From Reticulascus tulasneorum (lineage: Eukaryota > Ascomycota > Sordariomycetes > Glomerellales > Reticulascaceae), in the NCBI GenBank assembly GCA_001557505.1, contig LSAX01000010.1:2046001-2110000 (forward strand): a DNA stretch of 64,000 nucleotides, written 5' to 3'. Positions within the stretch are counted from its first letter, which is position 1. Every line of letters starts with the position of its first letter. The notes under the pieces were generated by a model. The model was given only the letters and a program-made list of their open reading frames with translations. It made no database searches and was not told the DNA's origin. A program made the position numbers and the translations under genes. Below, piece by piece: positions 11,382 through 24,939 of this stretch.

Positions 11382-13055
11382 ATGCAGTTCTCAAGAACTT
11401 TTCAGTGTTAGATGTTCCAGCAAGGCTCCCTCGCATGGCACCAAGACTGATAAATGCTATGTAGCGTCACCACATTGCCTTCCAAGCCCTGATGGAACAT
11501 TGATTGCAACTTTATTTCCCTCCACCATCAGCCTCAGGTCCGTCCGGACTCTTGAGACCGTCAATGTCATTAGCTTGCCGTCTGAGCTTACCGGGCCCGT
11601 ATCTGCATTCGCATGGTCCACATCTTCAATAAAAGTTCTTGTCGCCGTCGGTGACCAAATCCATGTCTTTTCAACCCAAGGCCCCAATTTCCACGCCGTC
11701 ATCCGCAACCCTGCTGGCCCCTCCTCCAAGCCGACATTCGTTCAATTCGGAGCCAAGGATACTGAGATATGCGTCTTTTCTGCTTTCGGACTCAAGTTTT
11801 CACTCTACAATCTCGAGTCCTCGAAAGCGGTAGAGATCAACAACCCCAAATTCTACCAGGCGACCTCAGCCTCACGCGGCTTCTCTATTCGGCCTGACAC
11901 ATCCCATCTGGCGCTGATGACACGAACCGCCGGCAAGGACGTCATAAGCATCCACCATCCCGTCACGCGGGAAGTCCAGCGATCTTGGCAGCCGGATACC
12001 GTAGACGCCCAGGGCATGACGTGGACCCCAGATGGCCGGTGGCTTGTGATTTGGGAGTCTGCATCGCAGCGCCATAAAGTCCTAGTGTACACACCCGATG
12101 GCCACCTGTTCAAGGCGTGGTCTGGCCCGGTGCGTTCCACAGGCGATGATAAGGACTACGAGCTAGGTGCGGGTGTCAAGCTGTGCCAGCTAAGCCCGGA
12201 TTCTCGACGAGCTGCCGTGTGCGACCACACTCGATGCACACGCATCCTTGACATGGCAACCGTGGCCGAGGCCATGAGGCTCCAACACCCCACTACCATC
12301 ACTCCAGAGGAAACAGTTCAGGTATGTGAAGTGTTTGCTCCAAAGAGGACTCGGAAAGTTGACAGGCCATCTAGATCTGGCAAGAACAAATCAGCGCATC
12401 CCAGGCGGGTGGTTCCACTCACACGTTCATAAGAGCCACACAAACGGTGTCACCTCCGGCGCGACAAGCAAATAGCACCAGCGCCGAGGCAAAGACGGGT
12501 CCTGCATTGATTGCCTTTGATGCCTCCTCGAGTCTGCTGGCGACGACTTTGGATGATTCCCCCAGCACCATCTGGATCTGGGATCTTCCAGCTGCGGAGC
12601 TCCGAGCGGTTCTTATATTTCACGGAAGCGTATCAAAACTATCTTGGCACCCTGTGATGCGCGAGATTCTCATGATTGCCTGCGAAGGCGACGGCTACGG
12701 TGGCTTACGTTTCGTCTGGGATCCTTTGTCAAACGGTCCCAGATCCGTGGATGTCCTCACCCGCCTGCCCGGCACAGTAGTGACAGGAAGGTCCCAAGCT
12801 ACATGGGTCAACTGGGCGGAGGATTCCGCAGCTTTGCTGTTAGGAGACGCCAAGCATTATCTGCTAGCATCAATTACGGAGTCGGAGCAAGTTCCTTGGC
12901 AAGAAGCAGTGGACAATGACTGGGCGACGGGCGTTGGCAGTGAGGAAGCTCCATTGGAGAGAGCCCTGTCTGCGGACGAGGACGCGGATCCTTCTTCATC
13001 AATCGATGGTGACATGTCGGAAATGGATGATACATTTTCGTTCAGGAAGCCGTGA
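11382..13055 (+). CDS. WD-repeat protein of the WRAP73/WDR8 family
   Basis: A predicted 520-residue beta-propeller protein. In fission yeast and animals the Wdr8/WRAP73 family acts at spindle poles and centrosomes, anchoring microtubule minus ends with a partner (Msd1/SSX2IP). Proposed exons are 11382-11406, 11465-12321 and 12375-13055. The start is inferred from the fit MQFSRTFQSSPHCLPSPDG, which matches the family N-terminus in layout. It needs a small first exon with the weak donor GTTAGA; without it the frame has only a GTG start. Intron 2 (53 bp) has a GTATGT donor and CTAG acceptor. Blades are visible as WTPDGRWLVIW, CQLSPDSRRAAV and SSTIWIWDL-type segments. The final 40 residues are acidic. 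The family call rests on overall similarity, with the first exon less certain. Confidence 0.85.
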
Positions 13056-14825
13056 GCAACATGCAATGCACCTCGATATGCGTGTCGATGCGCATGCTCC
13101 AACATCGGGCAGTTGTCATTGTCTAGCCAGCACTTCTCAGATGCATTGCCACAATTGCTTAGTGAAACCCGAGTCAATGGTTAAACCGCGCCTTAGCTCC
13201 TCGCGGATGATGGACGAGCAGCCGGTGTTCTGTTGAGTCGGTTGATACAACGGCGGGGAAGCGGGCAAGTGTTGATTCCCCCATTTGCATTGTGGCGCTC
13301 TGCAGGCCATCTCTTTAGGAAATGCCGGCTTCTCAGTGTGCTCGTATTTCCTACCCTTGCTTCAAAGAGGAATTGTGGAAGCAAGGAGACACGATTTTAT
13401 TTGCAGAGCGTCCGTCGCCGAAGTGCGAATAGTCTCTCACTCAGCCATGAATCAGCGATGGAACTATTCGCTGAGCAGCCAGTCGCGGGCCGGGCTATGA
13501 ATTGGTCATTTTATGACGGACCAAAAGTGGCTGTAGCCCGATTTTCTAAATGGCCAATTCTTCGGCAGTTATCATCGACAGAGGCCTCGCCAACACGACA
13601 ACTCTACGGACGTACTTGACTCGTCATATTGTTGTACGGGTCCGCGACTACACGACGGGTGGTCTGCGTTGCGTTTTCTAGTGTCTCGATATTTCCCCAC
13701 AGAAAGCCCCTATCAGGTTCCAAGAGAGCACACAGTCAAGTCAGCTCCTACTCCAATTCGCCCTTTTCGATCTTTAAGGTAGCGGGAGCCAGCGCCAATT
13801 GAGGCATAGTTTCGGCATAGCTTCAAGCCTCGACGGCCTGCTGTGAACTCAAGTCTCCATCGGGCTAGTACCGAGAGCGCACACCCTGGTCAGAAACATC
13901 GCTCGTGTAACCACCAGACCTCATCTTCCAATCGCGATCAAAAGAGTCTTATTGGCGAATAGCGACGCTTTGCTCCCACACGACGAGCCGCAGAAGAAGC
14001 CATGTACCTGGTCCACGGCTCCACAATAACACAACAATGGTACATACATTCAGACGACACGCTGCACGGACAATGCTGCTTCGAGACATGCATCCAACAC
14101 GCAGAGGATGCCTTTATTTCTACCGATGTAGAAGAACAAGACATGTGGATCGGCGCATCAAATCCACACCGTGGATCTCAGTCTCATCTGGTACTACTAG
14201 GGTGGGTGACTGTCTGCCCGATTATGGCCGACTTCACGAGTCCCACGATCTGTTCCGATCCATGTGTCGGCCCGGGAAGTGCAAGAGGGGACCGTGGATG
14301 AAGGTCGCCACCGATGTCTCGCATCCGTCCATTATCTCCATCCACACCGGGCTGCCTGTTATGGATAGCTTTCTCTCATGCACGCGCTCGAAAGCGCCCA
14401 GATGCGTGGTCCAGGGATGACGAGAAACCAATGCCTACCGCAATCAACCGCTCGGTCCAGCCTGGAAGTAGCATAGTTAGCTCTCTGTTGGGCGAGTAAG
14501 ACAGCCGTATCAAGCCAAAACATACGTATTGTTTTCAAGACTGACTAGTAGACGGATCCAGACGCAGCTATATAAGCCCATATGCATAATCTTTCCTTCC
14601 TTGGTCATGGTTCCATTGATCTGATCTGCTTTCATTGTTTCTTGTAGGTAGATCTTGACCTCACTCACTGCAAGTATAAGACAACGTGCGATTCCAACCC
14701 AACTACTCGTGTCACATACCACACCCATTTCTGGCCTTGCAGTGTTGCACGAGTGACTTCGTCAAGACCCTGTCCCTGTCAATTTAGGGTTCTCTTCAGT
14801 GCAGCTTGCCGCCTCACATGCGACC
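13056..14825. other. Intergenic, 1.8 kb
   Basis: This lies between two plus-strand genes. Short frames of 60-128 codons occur on both strands but have no recognisable motif or splice-joined continuation. The last 100 bases upstream of 14826 should hold the RRM gene's promoter and leader. Confidence 0.55.
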
Positions 14826-16308
14826 ATGTCCTCCGACACAGTATCCACGGCAAAGACCGTTGAAACCATTCAGGTTGTTTACGAGCCAGGATGTAAGACG
14901 GGGATCTACTACATCCCATTTGGTAATGTTCGTCATGTCGCCTACCCAAACTGACCCGGATAATACTTCAGTGTCTGACTGCAGAACCAACAGCTGCCGT
15001 TTGGCACATCATGGCAGGAACTCAAAGATTGGCTGCGCTGTGCGTCTGCCGTCGAACATGTCCAGGTCTTCGAAGGCAGCACATCAGGCTGGGTCCGGGT
15101 CAAAGGGGAGGCCAATTTCAATCGCGCAATGAGTAAGATTGGGTGCCTCCAAATTTGTTCAAGACTTTCACTAACGGCACCACAGACCGTCTCACCAATG
15201 ACTGCTTCAATGGGAGGGCACTCATGCCCGACTCTAGAAATAGAGACAGATCAGTCATGATCAAGGAGCTTGTTGATAGAGGCCAACCCCGTCAGACCGC
15301 TGGGTACGGATTGGCCGCATCGCCCCGGACCCCACATTATGCATCTTCTACGATGTCCCAATCTGAAATGAGCCACAGTCAGGTAAGCAATGCCCGCAAG
15401 ATATCCGTACCTCTTTAATCTGGCCTCGGAGCAAAGGCTAAAAGAAGTTTGTTCAGTGGAACCCTCTATCCAGCACTCAGTCCAGCCATTTTGCAGGCGG
15501 TAGCCCCTTGATGAACCCGCCGATGGCATATCCCCTATCTCAGGGCGTGTCTGCATACCGCACATCTGCGCCCCCGATCAGTCAACCTGTTCCCCCGCCA
15601 GTAGCATATTCTTCCTCGGAGCCGCACTATTACTACTCGTATCAAAATGGAGGGTTAGACTTGATAAACCAAAATTCAATGTCCCACTACTCCTACAACA
15701 CACCACAGCAGCAACAATACAGCCAGTACTACGGAAGGCAAGAAGGGTTCGAGGACGAGTCCGCAGACTACGGCAGTCCTTCGAGTTCGACCAGTGGCAC
15801 TGTCGTAACTGAGCACCGGAAGATCATTATTAAGCATGTGGGTCACAGAACCACAGAAGACCAGATTCAAGGTCTTCTCAGCAAGGCTATGAAGCAAGGG
15901 GGCGTAAAACGGGATCTCCTTAAGAAGGTTGAGATCCCTCGAGGCTCGGAGAATCGTCCTCGAGGACATGTATTTGCCCAGTTTAAGAGTTGGAACGCCG
16001 CCAAAGTAGTCATTGATCAGCTAGATGGGAAATCTTGGAACGGAAGAACCTTGGATGCTGGATTCACCAGTGAGGGTGTGGTCGTTCCCGATCATGACCA
16101 CGCAGAAAGTCACAGAGCAAACCGAGAAGAGAAGAAGGAAAAAAAGCAGAAGAAAGAGAAGGCCAAGAACGCGGCCCGTTCTTCCTCCCCGTCTTCCCCG
16201 ATGAGTCGTTCTATGGCCGGTCTGGCTCTCCTCGACAAACAGGACAGACAGGGATCCGGACCGGTTATTGTTGATGGGTCTTACCGCAAGCCGAAGTTGC
16301 CAAAATAA
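14826..16308 (+). CDS. RNA-binding protein with two RRM-type domains
   Basis: A predicted 429-residue protein from four exons: 14826-14927, 14994-15132, 15186-15382 and 15457-16308. The first RRM covers about residues 26-105, with IYYIPFGNLPFGTSW as RNP2 and a WVRVKGEANFNRAM segment in the RNP1 position. A Pro/Ser/Tyr/Gln-rich linker follows. The second RRM-like domain (about residues 270-360) starts RKIIIKHVGHRTTEDQIQ and has RPRGHVFAQF as RNP1. The C-terminus is Lys/Glu-rich, then Ser-rich. Intron 1 uses an unusual GTTCGT donor, and its acceptor could be the AG at 14993 or one nine bases upstream, changing the protein by three residues. Intron 2 has a clear CTAAC branch site. This is probably an mRNA-binding regulator; I cannot name its targets or orthologue. 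Confidence 0.85.
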
Positions 16309-18261
16309 TAAGAACACTCCAAGTGGAGGTCGTACTTGTGGGCACGGCTCCCTGGAGGCACGAAACGCATCTTTGATATCGAAATGGAAATATACCAGGA
16401 GTTTTGCAGCATATTCGCTTATTAGAGCTGACGACTGCATTTACTGGCGCTAACTCGTCGACATGGATCTTGAAGGGACGAGTTTGTTTTCATTGTACAG
16501 AGAACGGAGCTATTGATTTGATCCTACGGGATGGCCGGAGGTGTCCTGTCATTGCCTGTTCGGATTTCTACTTTTGCAAGGAGAGGAGAGGGACGCCTGT
16601 ATTGCCCAAAAGTTTTCTGTTTTTCAAAAGTTCGGGGATCCGCGGAGGTCCCTTTGCAAGTCTGGCGACCGGATAGCAGACGCGTTGCTGTCTTTACAGA
16701 TGTACAGTAGTACCTACACTTCTCCGGGACGTCTCAATGTCCCGGGTACATTTGCTCGGCATTCCTGAGCTGCAAATAATCTAATGACTCCGAGCACTGA
16801 CACAGGCCGAGTCAGCATTGTACATGGCAACACCAACTTGTTCCTCTTCGCGCCTCTTTGTATCCCTCGCCATCAGGTGTGATTCGATTCGGAAGTCACA
16901 GCTGAGGCTTGATACGGCCTTATCCCCAAGCCACATGAGGTGAACCCATCCTCGATATGCATAAGCGCAACCACCACCAGCGCCACAAAGTTGGGGGTGT
17001 GAGACGGAAAACCGGGGAAGCAGACAGACTTGACAGCATGAAGGCGTCACGCCATGCAATAGCCTCCGAGCACCTTTTGAGTGGGGGTGCCGAGGTGACA
17101 GGACAACTAACATGTCAAGCGAGCACTCGACTCCCGAGATCCATGAGCCAACAACCCCAACAACGTCAACCCATCTCTCCAGAACGCGTATTTCGCTCAA
17201 CCACTAGGCATACATCAAGCCGATGCAAGCCCGTCTCTTTTCAGACAAAGCGCAGTTTCCTCCTTCTGAAACCGGGCAAGAGAAGCGCTGTCATGAGCAA
17301 ACAAATACAGGTTATGCATCTATCCTGGCTGATCATGCATGACGCAGCTTGACAGCGGCCGGATGGGGTTGACGGCGATGCATGCAATCGGCACGAAACT
17401 GCCAACTAAGCCAAATTTTTGGCAAGCGGTGCTGCTGCAGCAGCTGCAGCTTCGACATAAAGGGCGATCAGCACGAAAAGAGCATCCTTGCAGTGGACAT
17501 GATGCGGCATGTTGCGCGACCCCCTCCTGGCCTGCTTGACGAGGCGAGTTCCGGATTCGAGCTGCGGCCAGGTCTGGAACCGGCTCACAACTAACCCGCA
17601 TGGGAGCAAACTTTCACAACCCGGTTCTTGGGCCAGATCAGGATTCGGTGGGGAGAAGGTATCGCGGTTGGCAGATGATATATGACAGAAATCGAGCAAC
17701 TGCCAGCCCCGGTTTATGACACTAAACCCATCAGTTGCAGATGCATGTAGTCAATTTAAGAAACCACAATGGGTAGATTGTTTGCTCTCTGCCCTGATCC
17801 CTGCCCATGTTATCTACTTGCCTCCTAGCTATGCCCACCATCACCCGGTACACACTTGGGGAATAGCAAGCCAAGCTGGCCGTAGCATGCTCCTCAGCGC
17901 ATGTCGATCGTGCACATCCCACCCACCTCCATCTCTTCGTCTAATTACAGCCTGCATACGTCGCGAAGTCTGTGCCGCAGTTGTTTGCATGATCTGACCC
18001 CACCTGTGGCTGTCGTTCGGGTAGTTGCTCCGCCAGCTTGCCTGACAGCTGCAGGACTTCACCGAAAGCGTATTTTCGTCATGGCGATGGTGACACAGTT
18101 CGAAAGATAGCATATTTAAAGTCGCTTTCCTTGTTTGCAACTTCGAAGCCTTGACCATATTTAATTGGCCTTACTGAAAAGCATTGATCAACCGCAGGGT
18201 ATCTAACTGGACGACAAGCCACGAATCCCCGCGTGAATCTGCAATATCCAGCACCTCACTC
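16309..18261. other. Convergent intergenic region, 1.95 kb
   Basis: This lies between the 3' ends of the RRM gene and the Laa1 gene. A perfect 14 bp palindrome, GCTGCTGCAGCAGC, sits at 17431-17444. Frames up to 139 codons occur but none shows motifs, and I see no gene. Confidence 0.55.
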
Positions 18262-21200
18262 TCAGCCACCAAAGTCCATCTTCAGCGCAATAGTTGGCTG
18301 CCCGATCGCACCAGTCGCAACCTTTTCCGCTTCTCCCGTCTGCCGTCCCCATCGGATGACCTCCTCCAAAAACGACTTCTGACCATCGCTCATGCTTCCC
18401 ACAACAGCCTTGAAGGCGGCCTGGTCGACGGCCGCCAACTCAAGCAGCCGGGCGCTCGTCTCTTTGTACACAGCATTACCCTCTGTGGAAGCCCGAGCCA
18501 GGAGGGTGGGGAGAATCAACGCCATGGCGATGGGGATGCGCTCTTTTCCAACAATGCCTACGTATTGGCCGAGGGTATGCGCAACCAAAGCCCGTGCCTT
18601 CTCGGGATCTTCCGGTTCTGTGTTGGTCACAAACGATACGAGACGTGGCAGAAGATAACGAGCAATGCTCTGTACGGCTGGTGTTGGGTTTGGTTGGAGG
18701 AGCAAGGACCTGATGCAGTTTGCCGCGATCTTAGCAGTCTATGATGTCGCTTGTTAGTCAAATTTCAGTTTTCAGGAGTGCGTAATGATTCCATAGGAGA
18801 GGAGATGCAGGGGACCTAGAATCAACATACCATGCGGTCTGTGAGGCAATCAACGACCTCATCGAGGTACCTTGCCACCAGAGGGTCATTCGCAGCCAAC
18901 TGATTCTTGCCACCTGTAAAGAGAATGGTGATTGCCAGCAGGGAGTTCTTGACACATGCGAGAGATGTCGCTGCCTCTCGCTTCTGCGCATTGAGGTAGA
19001 TGGAAAGGAAGCGCCGTAAGCAACCTTGCAGCTGAACATCAGTAGGCGAGGGTCCGTTCCCGGTCTTCTTGCGTGAGGTTGACATGCTAGTGATGAAACG
19101 TTTCATAGTGGGCAGCGACTGAGGAACGACGACTTCCTGGCAAGATGAAGTTGCGAGGATGGTGGCGAATATGTGAATAATACAAGCATGAAGATCCGTC
19201 TTGATGATGGAAGGGAACACTTCTGCAGCATCCACCAAAGCGTTCAGGGCTGACCGAGTCAGCAACACTGCCTCCTCCGTCATTTGATGCCGCACAGGTT
19301 GGTTTCCTTCGTTGAGGTTTGGCAAAAGACCTGATAGCACGAGGACGATGATTCGAGTCAGTTCAAAGAGCTGGTCAATATCATCAGACAGGTCACCATC
19401 GTCAGTCTCCGATCTTTTCCTCGCCGACGGGTGAGAAACACAGAGATCTCTGGCAATATCCACAATTACTCCCTGAACATCTAAACCTTCAGTCAGGGCC
19501 AGTCGGTCAAGCAGATCCATGGTCTCCGAGAAGATTGCCTCGCGGTAGATGGCATGTCCAGACACACTGGGGTGAAGGATCTTCTTCAGAGCCTGGAGTA
19601 TTGCTAGCGTTTGTTCTTGAGTGGCTAGCGAATCGCTCTGCCCAGGCCTGGTTGCCAAAGCCTCAAACGCGATACCAAAGAGAACAAAGAAGAAGGCAAC
19701 TGGCTCGTCACGATAGTTTATGTCCGAACCTTTGGTCTGCCCGTTCGTAGATGGTCCCTCGATCTCCTTGCCATCGAGGGCATCAAAGACGAACTCGCTA
19801 TCTTGTTCAATGAGGCTGGCAATGGCATCCACAAGCTTTAGCCATGAGTCTTGGTAGAAACGTAGCAGGGTCTCCCGATTCAATGCTGCGTAGATTGTGT
19901 CCAAACTGCCTGACAGTGACGGAGGGCCAAGAGTCATGGAAATATCAGGCTCGAAGCGTAGGCGTGCAAACTCTCTGAGCGACTCCAGCCAAAGGGGAGT
20001 CAATGTTCCGATGTGCGGTTTCAAGACCTCGAGCAGATACTTCTGCTCCGAGCTGGCAACTTGCAGCTCGGCCCATGCTGCGAAGACCGACATCTTTACC
20101 ATGACTTGGGCGTTCGAGCTGAGCCCTTTCAGCTCTCCAATACCAATATTGTCGCCGTCTTTGGAGAAATTTTCCAGAGCGGTTACCAGAGTCTTTAGGA
20201 TTCGACCCATCCGGTCGATATCCGTGACAATCCCTGTTGATATGAAGCTAGCACAGACATTGACAGCCTCGGAAGCCAGCTCTGGGGAAGAGTCAGCCGC
20301 GAAGGCTGGCGTCAGGGCGGAACTGATTTGAGCCTGGTACTGCTCCAGGATCATGGCTTCGTCAAAATCCGGATCAGGCGTTCGTCCAAACATCTTGAGA
20401 AGAGCTCCAATAATCTTCAAACCCCAGATACGAAGCTCTAGAACGCTCGAGGTTGAAGCGGAGAAGGCCATGCGAACAACATCTGCAATCTTGTTCTGCA
20501 GCGCAGTCTGGGCTGAGGACTCCGCGTTCGTGGCGACATCCTTGGCAATTAGAATGAACATGTCATTCACACAGTTGACGGCAAAGGTCGTGACCTGCCA
20601 TCGTAGTGGTTCTATATCAGGACCCGCTGCATTCTCTTTGGAGTCCTTTTCAACCCCACCAGCGGCAGCGAATCCAGCAACCTCCTCGTCCTGAAGGTCC
20701 AGTACGGCAGTGATCTTCTTTGTTGCAGCCTCTGATTCTTCCGTGATTTTGGCTCTCGTCATCTTCAGGACTCCCTGGAATCGTACAAGCCACAGACTGG
20801 TGTCAGTCAAGCAAGTCTGACGCATCCAATTCCGAATAATGTTCCGGATGCCATCATGTGTGGGGGCCGTATCCAGAACTAGCCACAGCTGGTCCTCGAA
20901 TCCCTTTTCGGCTGCTTCAATTACATCGGAGGGATTTCTCTTCATCATGTTATACAATCCATCCACCGCGAAGTCCCGCAGTGTATGATACTCCGAGTTG
21001 AGATACTTTTGGAGGGTTCGGACATATTCCGCAAAGTCCATGTATCCAGGGGCATACAGCGAGAGGTGCTCGAGACAGCTTAGACTTGCTTGTTGCACCA
21101 GCAAGTCATCCTCTTCTTGAAATTGACCTACCAATGTAAATATGAGCTCTCTAGATTTGGTCGCATCCTGCAGATCGGGCCCGAGGACATTGATCAGAGA

Positions 21201-24200
21201 GTCGACGCAACGCGTAATGGCGGCAGTCGTGGACGTCTCAACTTCTAGGTTCATAGTGATTGCCGATGATATCTCGGGATTGTGCGTGTCCGAGACGTAC
21301 AGCTGAGCCAGCATGCCCAGAGTACTCGAGACATAAGTGCCAAAACTCAGCCCTGCTGCGTCCGACGCGAGAGCCAATGCTTCCAATGCCCAGAAGTGGA
21401 CTGTAGGATGAGGATCATTTGCCAAAGACATGAGGATGCCGAGAATAGTTTTGAGATGGTAGCCTGCAGCCATGCCACCAACTTTGGTCTGAATAGACCC
21501 AAGAGCCATCGCACAGCCAGCTCTCGCACTAGGTTCCCGGTTAATGACAATTGTATCGACCAGGTATTTGATTTCGTGATTCGTAAATGCGTTACCACAG
21601 GCATTGCACAGTCTAGCAACTGCTGCATACCCAATGCTTCGGACGTACTGATCCCCATCAATGATGAAATCGCGCAGCATATCCTGCAGCAGACGTTCGA
21701 CCGCTAAGTTGGTAATGTTCCCTGACGGAGACTGGGTTTCCTTCACGGCGACTCGAAGTGCTGAAAGTACTGCAATGGAGACATTGACATTGATAGCTGC
21801 TTTCCTCCCCGGATCTCGCTGCAGCGAGCCAGCAGACATGAATGTCTTGACTTGTTCCAGAATGCTCTCCTGAATTTTTGCCGGGGTGAGCGGGAACACA
21901 AATGCAAACAGTTGAATGGCCATATTGATAACCTCGGTTGCGGCAGGATCTGGGAGACCCGAGCCCGAGTCCACGTAGCCGATGTAAAGGAGCGACGCAT
22001 CATGCTCCAGTGTTCCACAAACTGGAGACAGCAGCAGCCTGTCGATGGTATCATCCGGGCCGTTGCCATCTATTGGTGTCGCCTCTATGGAATAATCGTG
22101 TTGGCCTGGAAGGCTACGAACGTTGAATCCCGAGACAAGACCCGTGACGCCGAACCCGGAGTTATCGCCCACCTCCCATACTGTTTCGAAAGTTGCGGCA
22201 GCATTAGCGATAGACGCGCTCAATGAACTGGGCGAGTAGTTTTCAGGATCCGCAAACAGCGAGATAGCTAGTGTGAGGAGATTGGACTGCAACAGAGCCT
22301 CACTCCCACCGGCTGGACTAAGATTGACTAGCTTGGTGTAGCATTGGAGGACCCGGCGCTGCACCATCATGTCCAAGTCCTGAAGCTGCAATGCTGGAGT
22401 TAATCTCTGAGCAACGTCTTCGGTCACCTTCCTTGGAGGTAGGGATCTTAGAAAGGCGGTTGTGTTCTGCAGCATAGCAGCTATCCGTTTCGACACGTCG
22501 ACGGTCAGCAATCGACTGTTGAATTGTAGAAATGACAATATGGAACCAAGAGCGCATTCTCGGACATGTGTCAAGAACGAGGCTTCCAAGAAACTGCGAT
22601 GGGCTGTGTTGTCCTTTGATAACGGTTTGGGCAAAGCATTCTTCCATAGCAAAAGTAGCTGGGAGAGATGTATCTTTACGAAGTTAGGACCCAGAGACAT
22701 GAGACCGCCGATCAAGATCCATGCAACCTGAATCTGCGTTGTCGATACCCTCAGCTCTGACTGTCCACTTGATTTGAGCAGGTTTGTTGCCATAGTGAGA
22801 ACTCGACTGTTGATATCGACCGATCCATGTAGAGGTCGAGACGGGCTCGCGCTGAGGGTGGCAGCTAGGCCATGTGCAAACCCAATACACCTTCTCGGTG
22901 AGTGGCGGCCGGTGCCCAGCAGTGAGAGTTCTCTGCTGAGGCTGTTCATGCAAACGGACAAGCAGGGCAGAAGTTGTTGTGGGCAGGCAAGGACAAATGT
23001 CTTCATACACGAAGATGCATAGACCTGGACAGAGTAACTTGGGTGTTGAAGCACCTGCAACAGTCCGTCTCTGCAGTTTTCCGCGAAATTATTTGCGGCT
23101 GATCCCAGGCAGTCGATCAAGGACGCCACAGCCCCTAGGGAGGCAATCAAGGTGTGTTTGGATGGCTCAGGCCGCTCAGATAGGGCTTGCGGATAATTCT
23201 TCAGAATATCGTTGATGATGGACTTTGCGGCTGATGTTTGGCCGGACTCTCCCAAGATATTCTTGCCTATGACATCCTGGATGACCGTGTCCACAATGCG
23301 CCGCGAGATCAGGAGCCGATACCTGTTGTTTGCGACGCTTGGTGACCCCAATAGGTCAACTGTAAGATTCTCCACGATCTTGAGGTAGTTGGACTCCACC
23401 GTCTTCTCGCCGAGCTTTTTCAGGACTTTGCCGTAGCATATGCCTATGGCCACTCTGGTCCTGTTCGATGTCGACGATCGAATATAGTGTGCAGAGAGCG
23501 TCCTGAGAATGTCAGTGAGAGAGAGCGCAAGGTCCTGAGTCCTCTTCCCTCCTGGAGCCGGACTCCCAGGTCTGGAAGTGGGCATGTCGTCGTCGTCCCC
23601 AACCATGCTAGCTTGTGTTCCTGCCCGCTTGAGGCCCTTGGATTTCGACTTCTTAATCTTCGCTACAGGCGCGTCTCCGGGCCCCGAGTCGGAATACCCT
23701 CGAACCATGGCCTCTGCTAAGCATTCCGCTGCCGCATGCCTGACTTGCGCAGAAGCGGAGTCCATAACCTTCAGAATAGTAGACCTCAGGCTTTCGAAGT
23801 CACTGGAGTTCTCGAATAATGCCGTATGCCGTGCCAAAATCTTCAGAGAACGGCAGGCCGAGACAATAACCAACGACCCCTTGTCACTTGAGGCATAGCT
23901 CCTCGACTGTTTCCATATATCCCTGGCGATATTCTCGTCCAGGCTCCCTTCGACCATTTTCGCAATCTTGGCCAACGAGGTGAACACGGCAGCTCGCAGC
24001 CCGGCGTTGTTCTGCGACGCCTTGAGAAGCTTCACCAGTGATGCGCACGCCATCTGGTGCAGACCAATAGCACTATCGCCGGCCGTGGAGTATACATCGC
24101 CCAGGCAGCAGACTGCGGCATGTCTCGTGCGAACCTCGCCATCCGTCTTCGACTTTCCTCCCGATATGATGGACACAAGGTCGTTGATAGTCTCGAATAG

Positions 24201-24533
24201 GAGCTTCCGGTCTCCCTTGCCGAAGATGTGCGCCAGACATTTCCCAAGATTGTTCCTGATAACTCGAGTCGGCTGCGGGGACGGGAGGTTGATAATTTGG
24301 AAGATCTCTTTCTTCAGGTAGAACTGCTGGGCGGTACAGTCATCTGCAGACAGACCGAGGACATGCTTGCTAAGGGTTGAGACGAATGTCAGGAGGAAAA
24401 GCTCCTGTTGTTCGGCAGGTAGCGACTGGAGCTTGGACAGGTCGAGCTCTGGATTCGAGGATGCCTCGGCGGCCGCTTGCGAGTGGTCCCCATTGGACCC
24501 ATTGGGAGCTCCAGAGAGCTGCGTCGACGACAT
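18262..24533 (-). CDS. laa1: HEAT-repeat AP-1 accessory protein, Laa1/HEATR5 family
   Basis: A giant alpha-solenoid protein of 2059 residues, close in length to yeast Laa1 and human HEATR5B (about 2000-2070). Laa1/HEATR5 proteins bind the clathrin adaptor AP-1 and support its placement on trans-Golgi and endosomal membranes. Exons are 24533-18831 (1901 codons) and 18738-18262 (158 codons plus stop), joined in phase 0. The 92 bp intron starts GTATGT and ends CATAG. The start follows from the first Met of the open frame, before an acidic, low-complexity stretch of about 35 residues. Repeated helical pairs such as VRTRHAAVCCLGDVYSTAG and VRHAAAECLAEAMVRGYSDSG run along the protein. A basic disordered loop (about residues 295-335) holds KIKKSKSKGLKR. 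No catalytic domain is present. The gene is almost intronless, unlike its neighbours. Confidence 0.93.
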
Positions 24534-24939
24534 GTGGGGAATATGTATGTGTTGTTAAATCGTCGATTATCGTGGTATTTCTATTAAAGCACCCCTCTCG
24601 TGTAACAGTTGCTAGTCGAGGGAGTCGAGGGAGTCGAGGGACATAGGGGAAGCAAGCAATCCCACTTGAGAATTTGGCCCTGGTCCATGACATCCCGGGA
24701 GTGGTGTCACAATGGCGCCTGGCAGCGGCTTTGGCCCAATCACTGTTCAGGGATCAACGTGAACTTCCGTCCCGGCGATCCACCGCCCGCGATCAGTACT
24801 TAAGCTACCTGGAAATTTAGTCCATAGCTCCAATTGAAGCTCGAATGCCAAGTCGATAGCTGATTCTTTCAGTTGAAACAATCGCTGTGATACATCTTAT
24901 TTTTATTTATTCTGCCTTTCAAATGATTTCAGCCTTTTG
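24534..24939. promoter_or_regulatory. Short divergent promoter shared by Laa1 and TACO1 genes
   Basis: Only 406 bases separate the two start codons. It holds three tandem copies of the 9-mer AGTCGAGGG at about 24614-24640 and one CCAAT box at 24736-24740. CCAAT is bound by the HAP/CBC complex, which in fungi controls many respiratory genes, but one copy is weak evidence. The 140 bases before 24940 are AT-rich. Confidence 0.45.
24614..24640 (+). repeat. Three tandem copies of AGTCGAGGG
   Basis: A perfect threefold 9-base direct repeat inside the divergent Laa1-TACO1 promoter. It might be a cluster of factor binding sites or just a minisatellite. Confidence 0.85.

Noticed and set aside
11347..11464. 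GTG-started N-terminal extension of the WD protein
   Set aside because: It lacks an ATG and adds residues foreign to the family. A small first exon from 11382 gives a family-like start instead.
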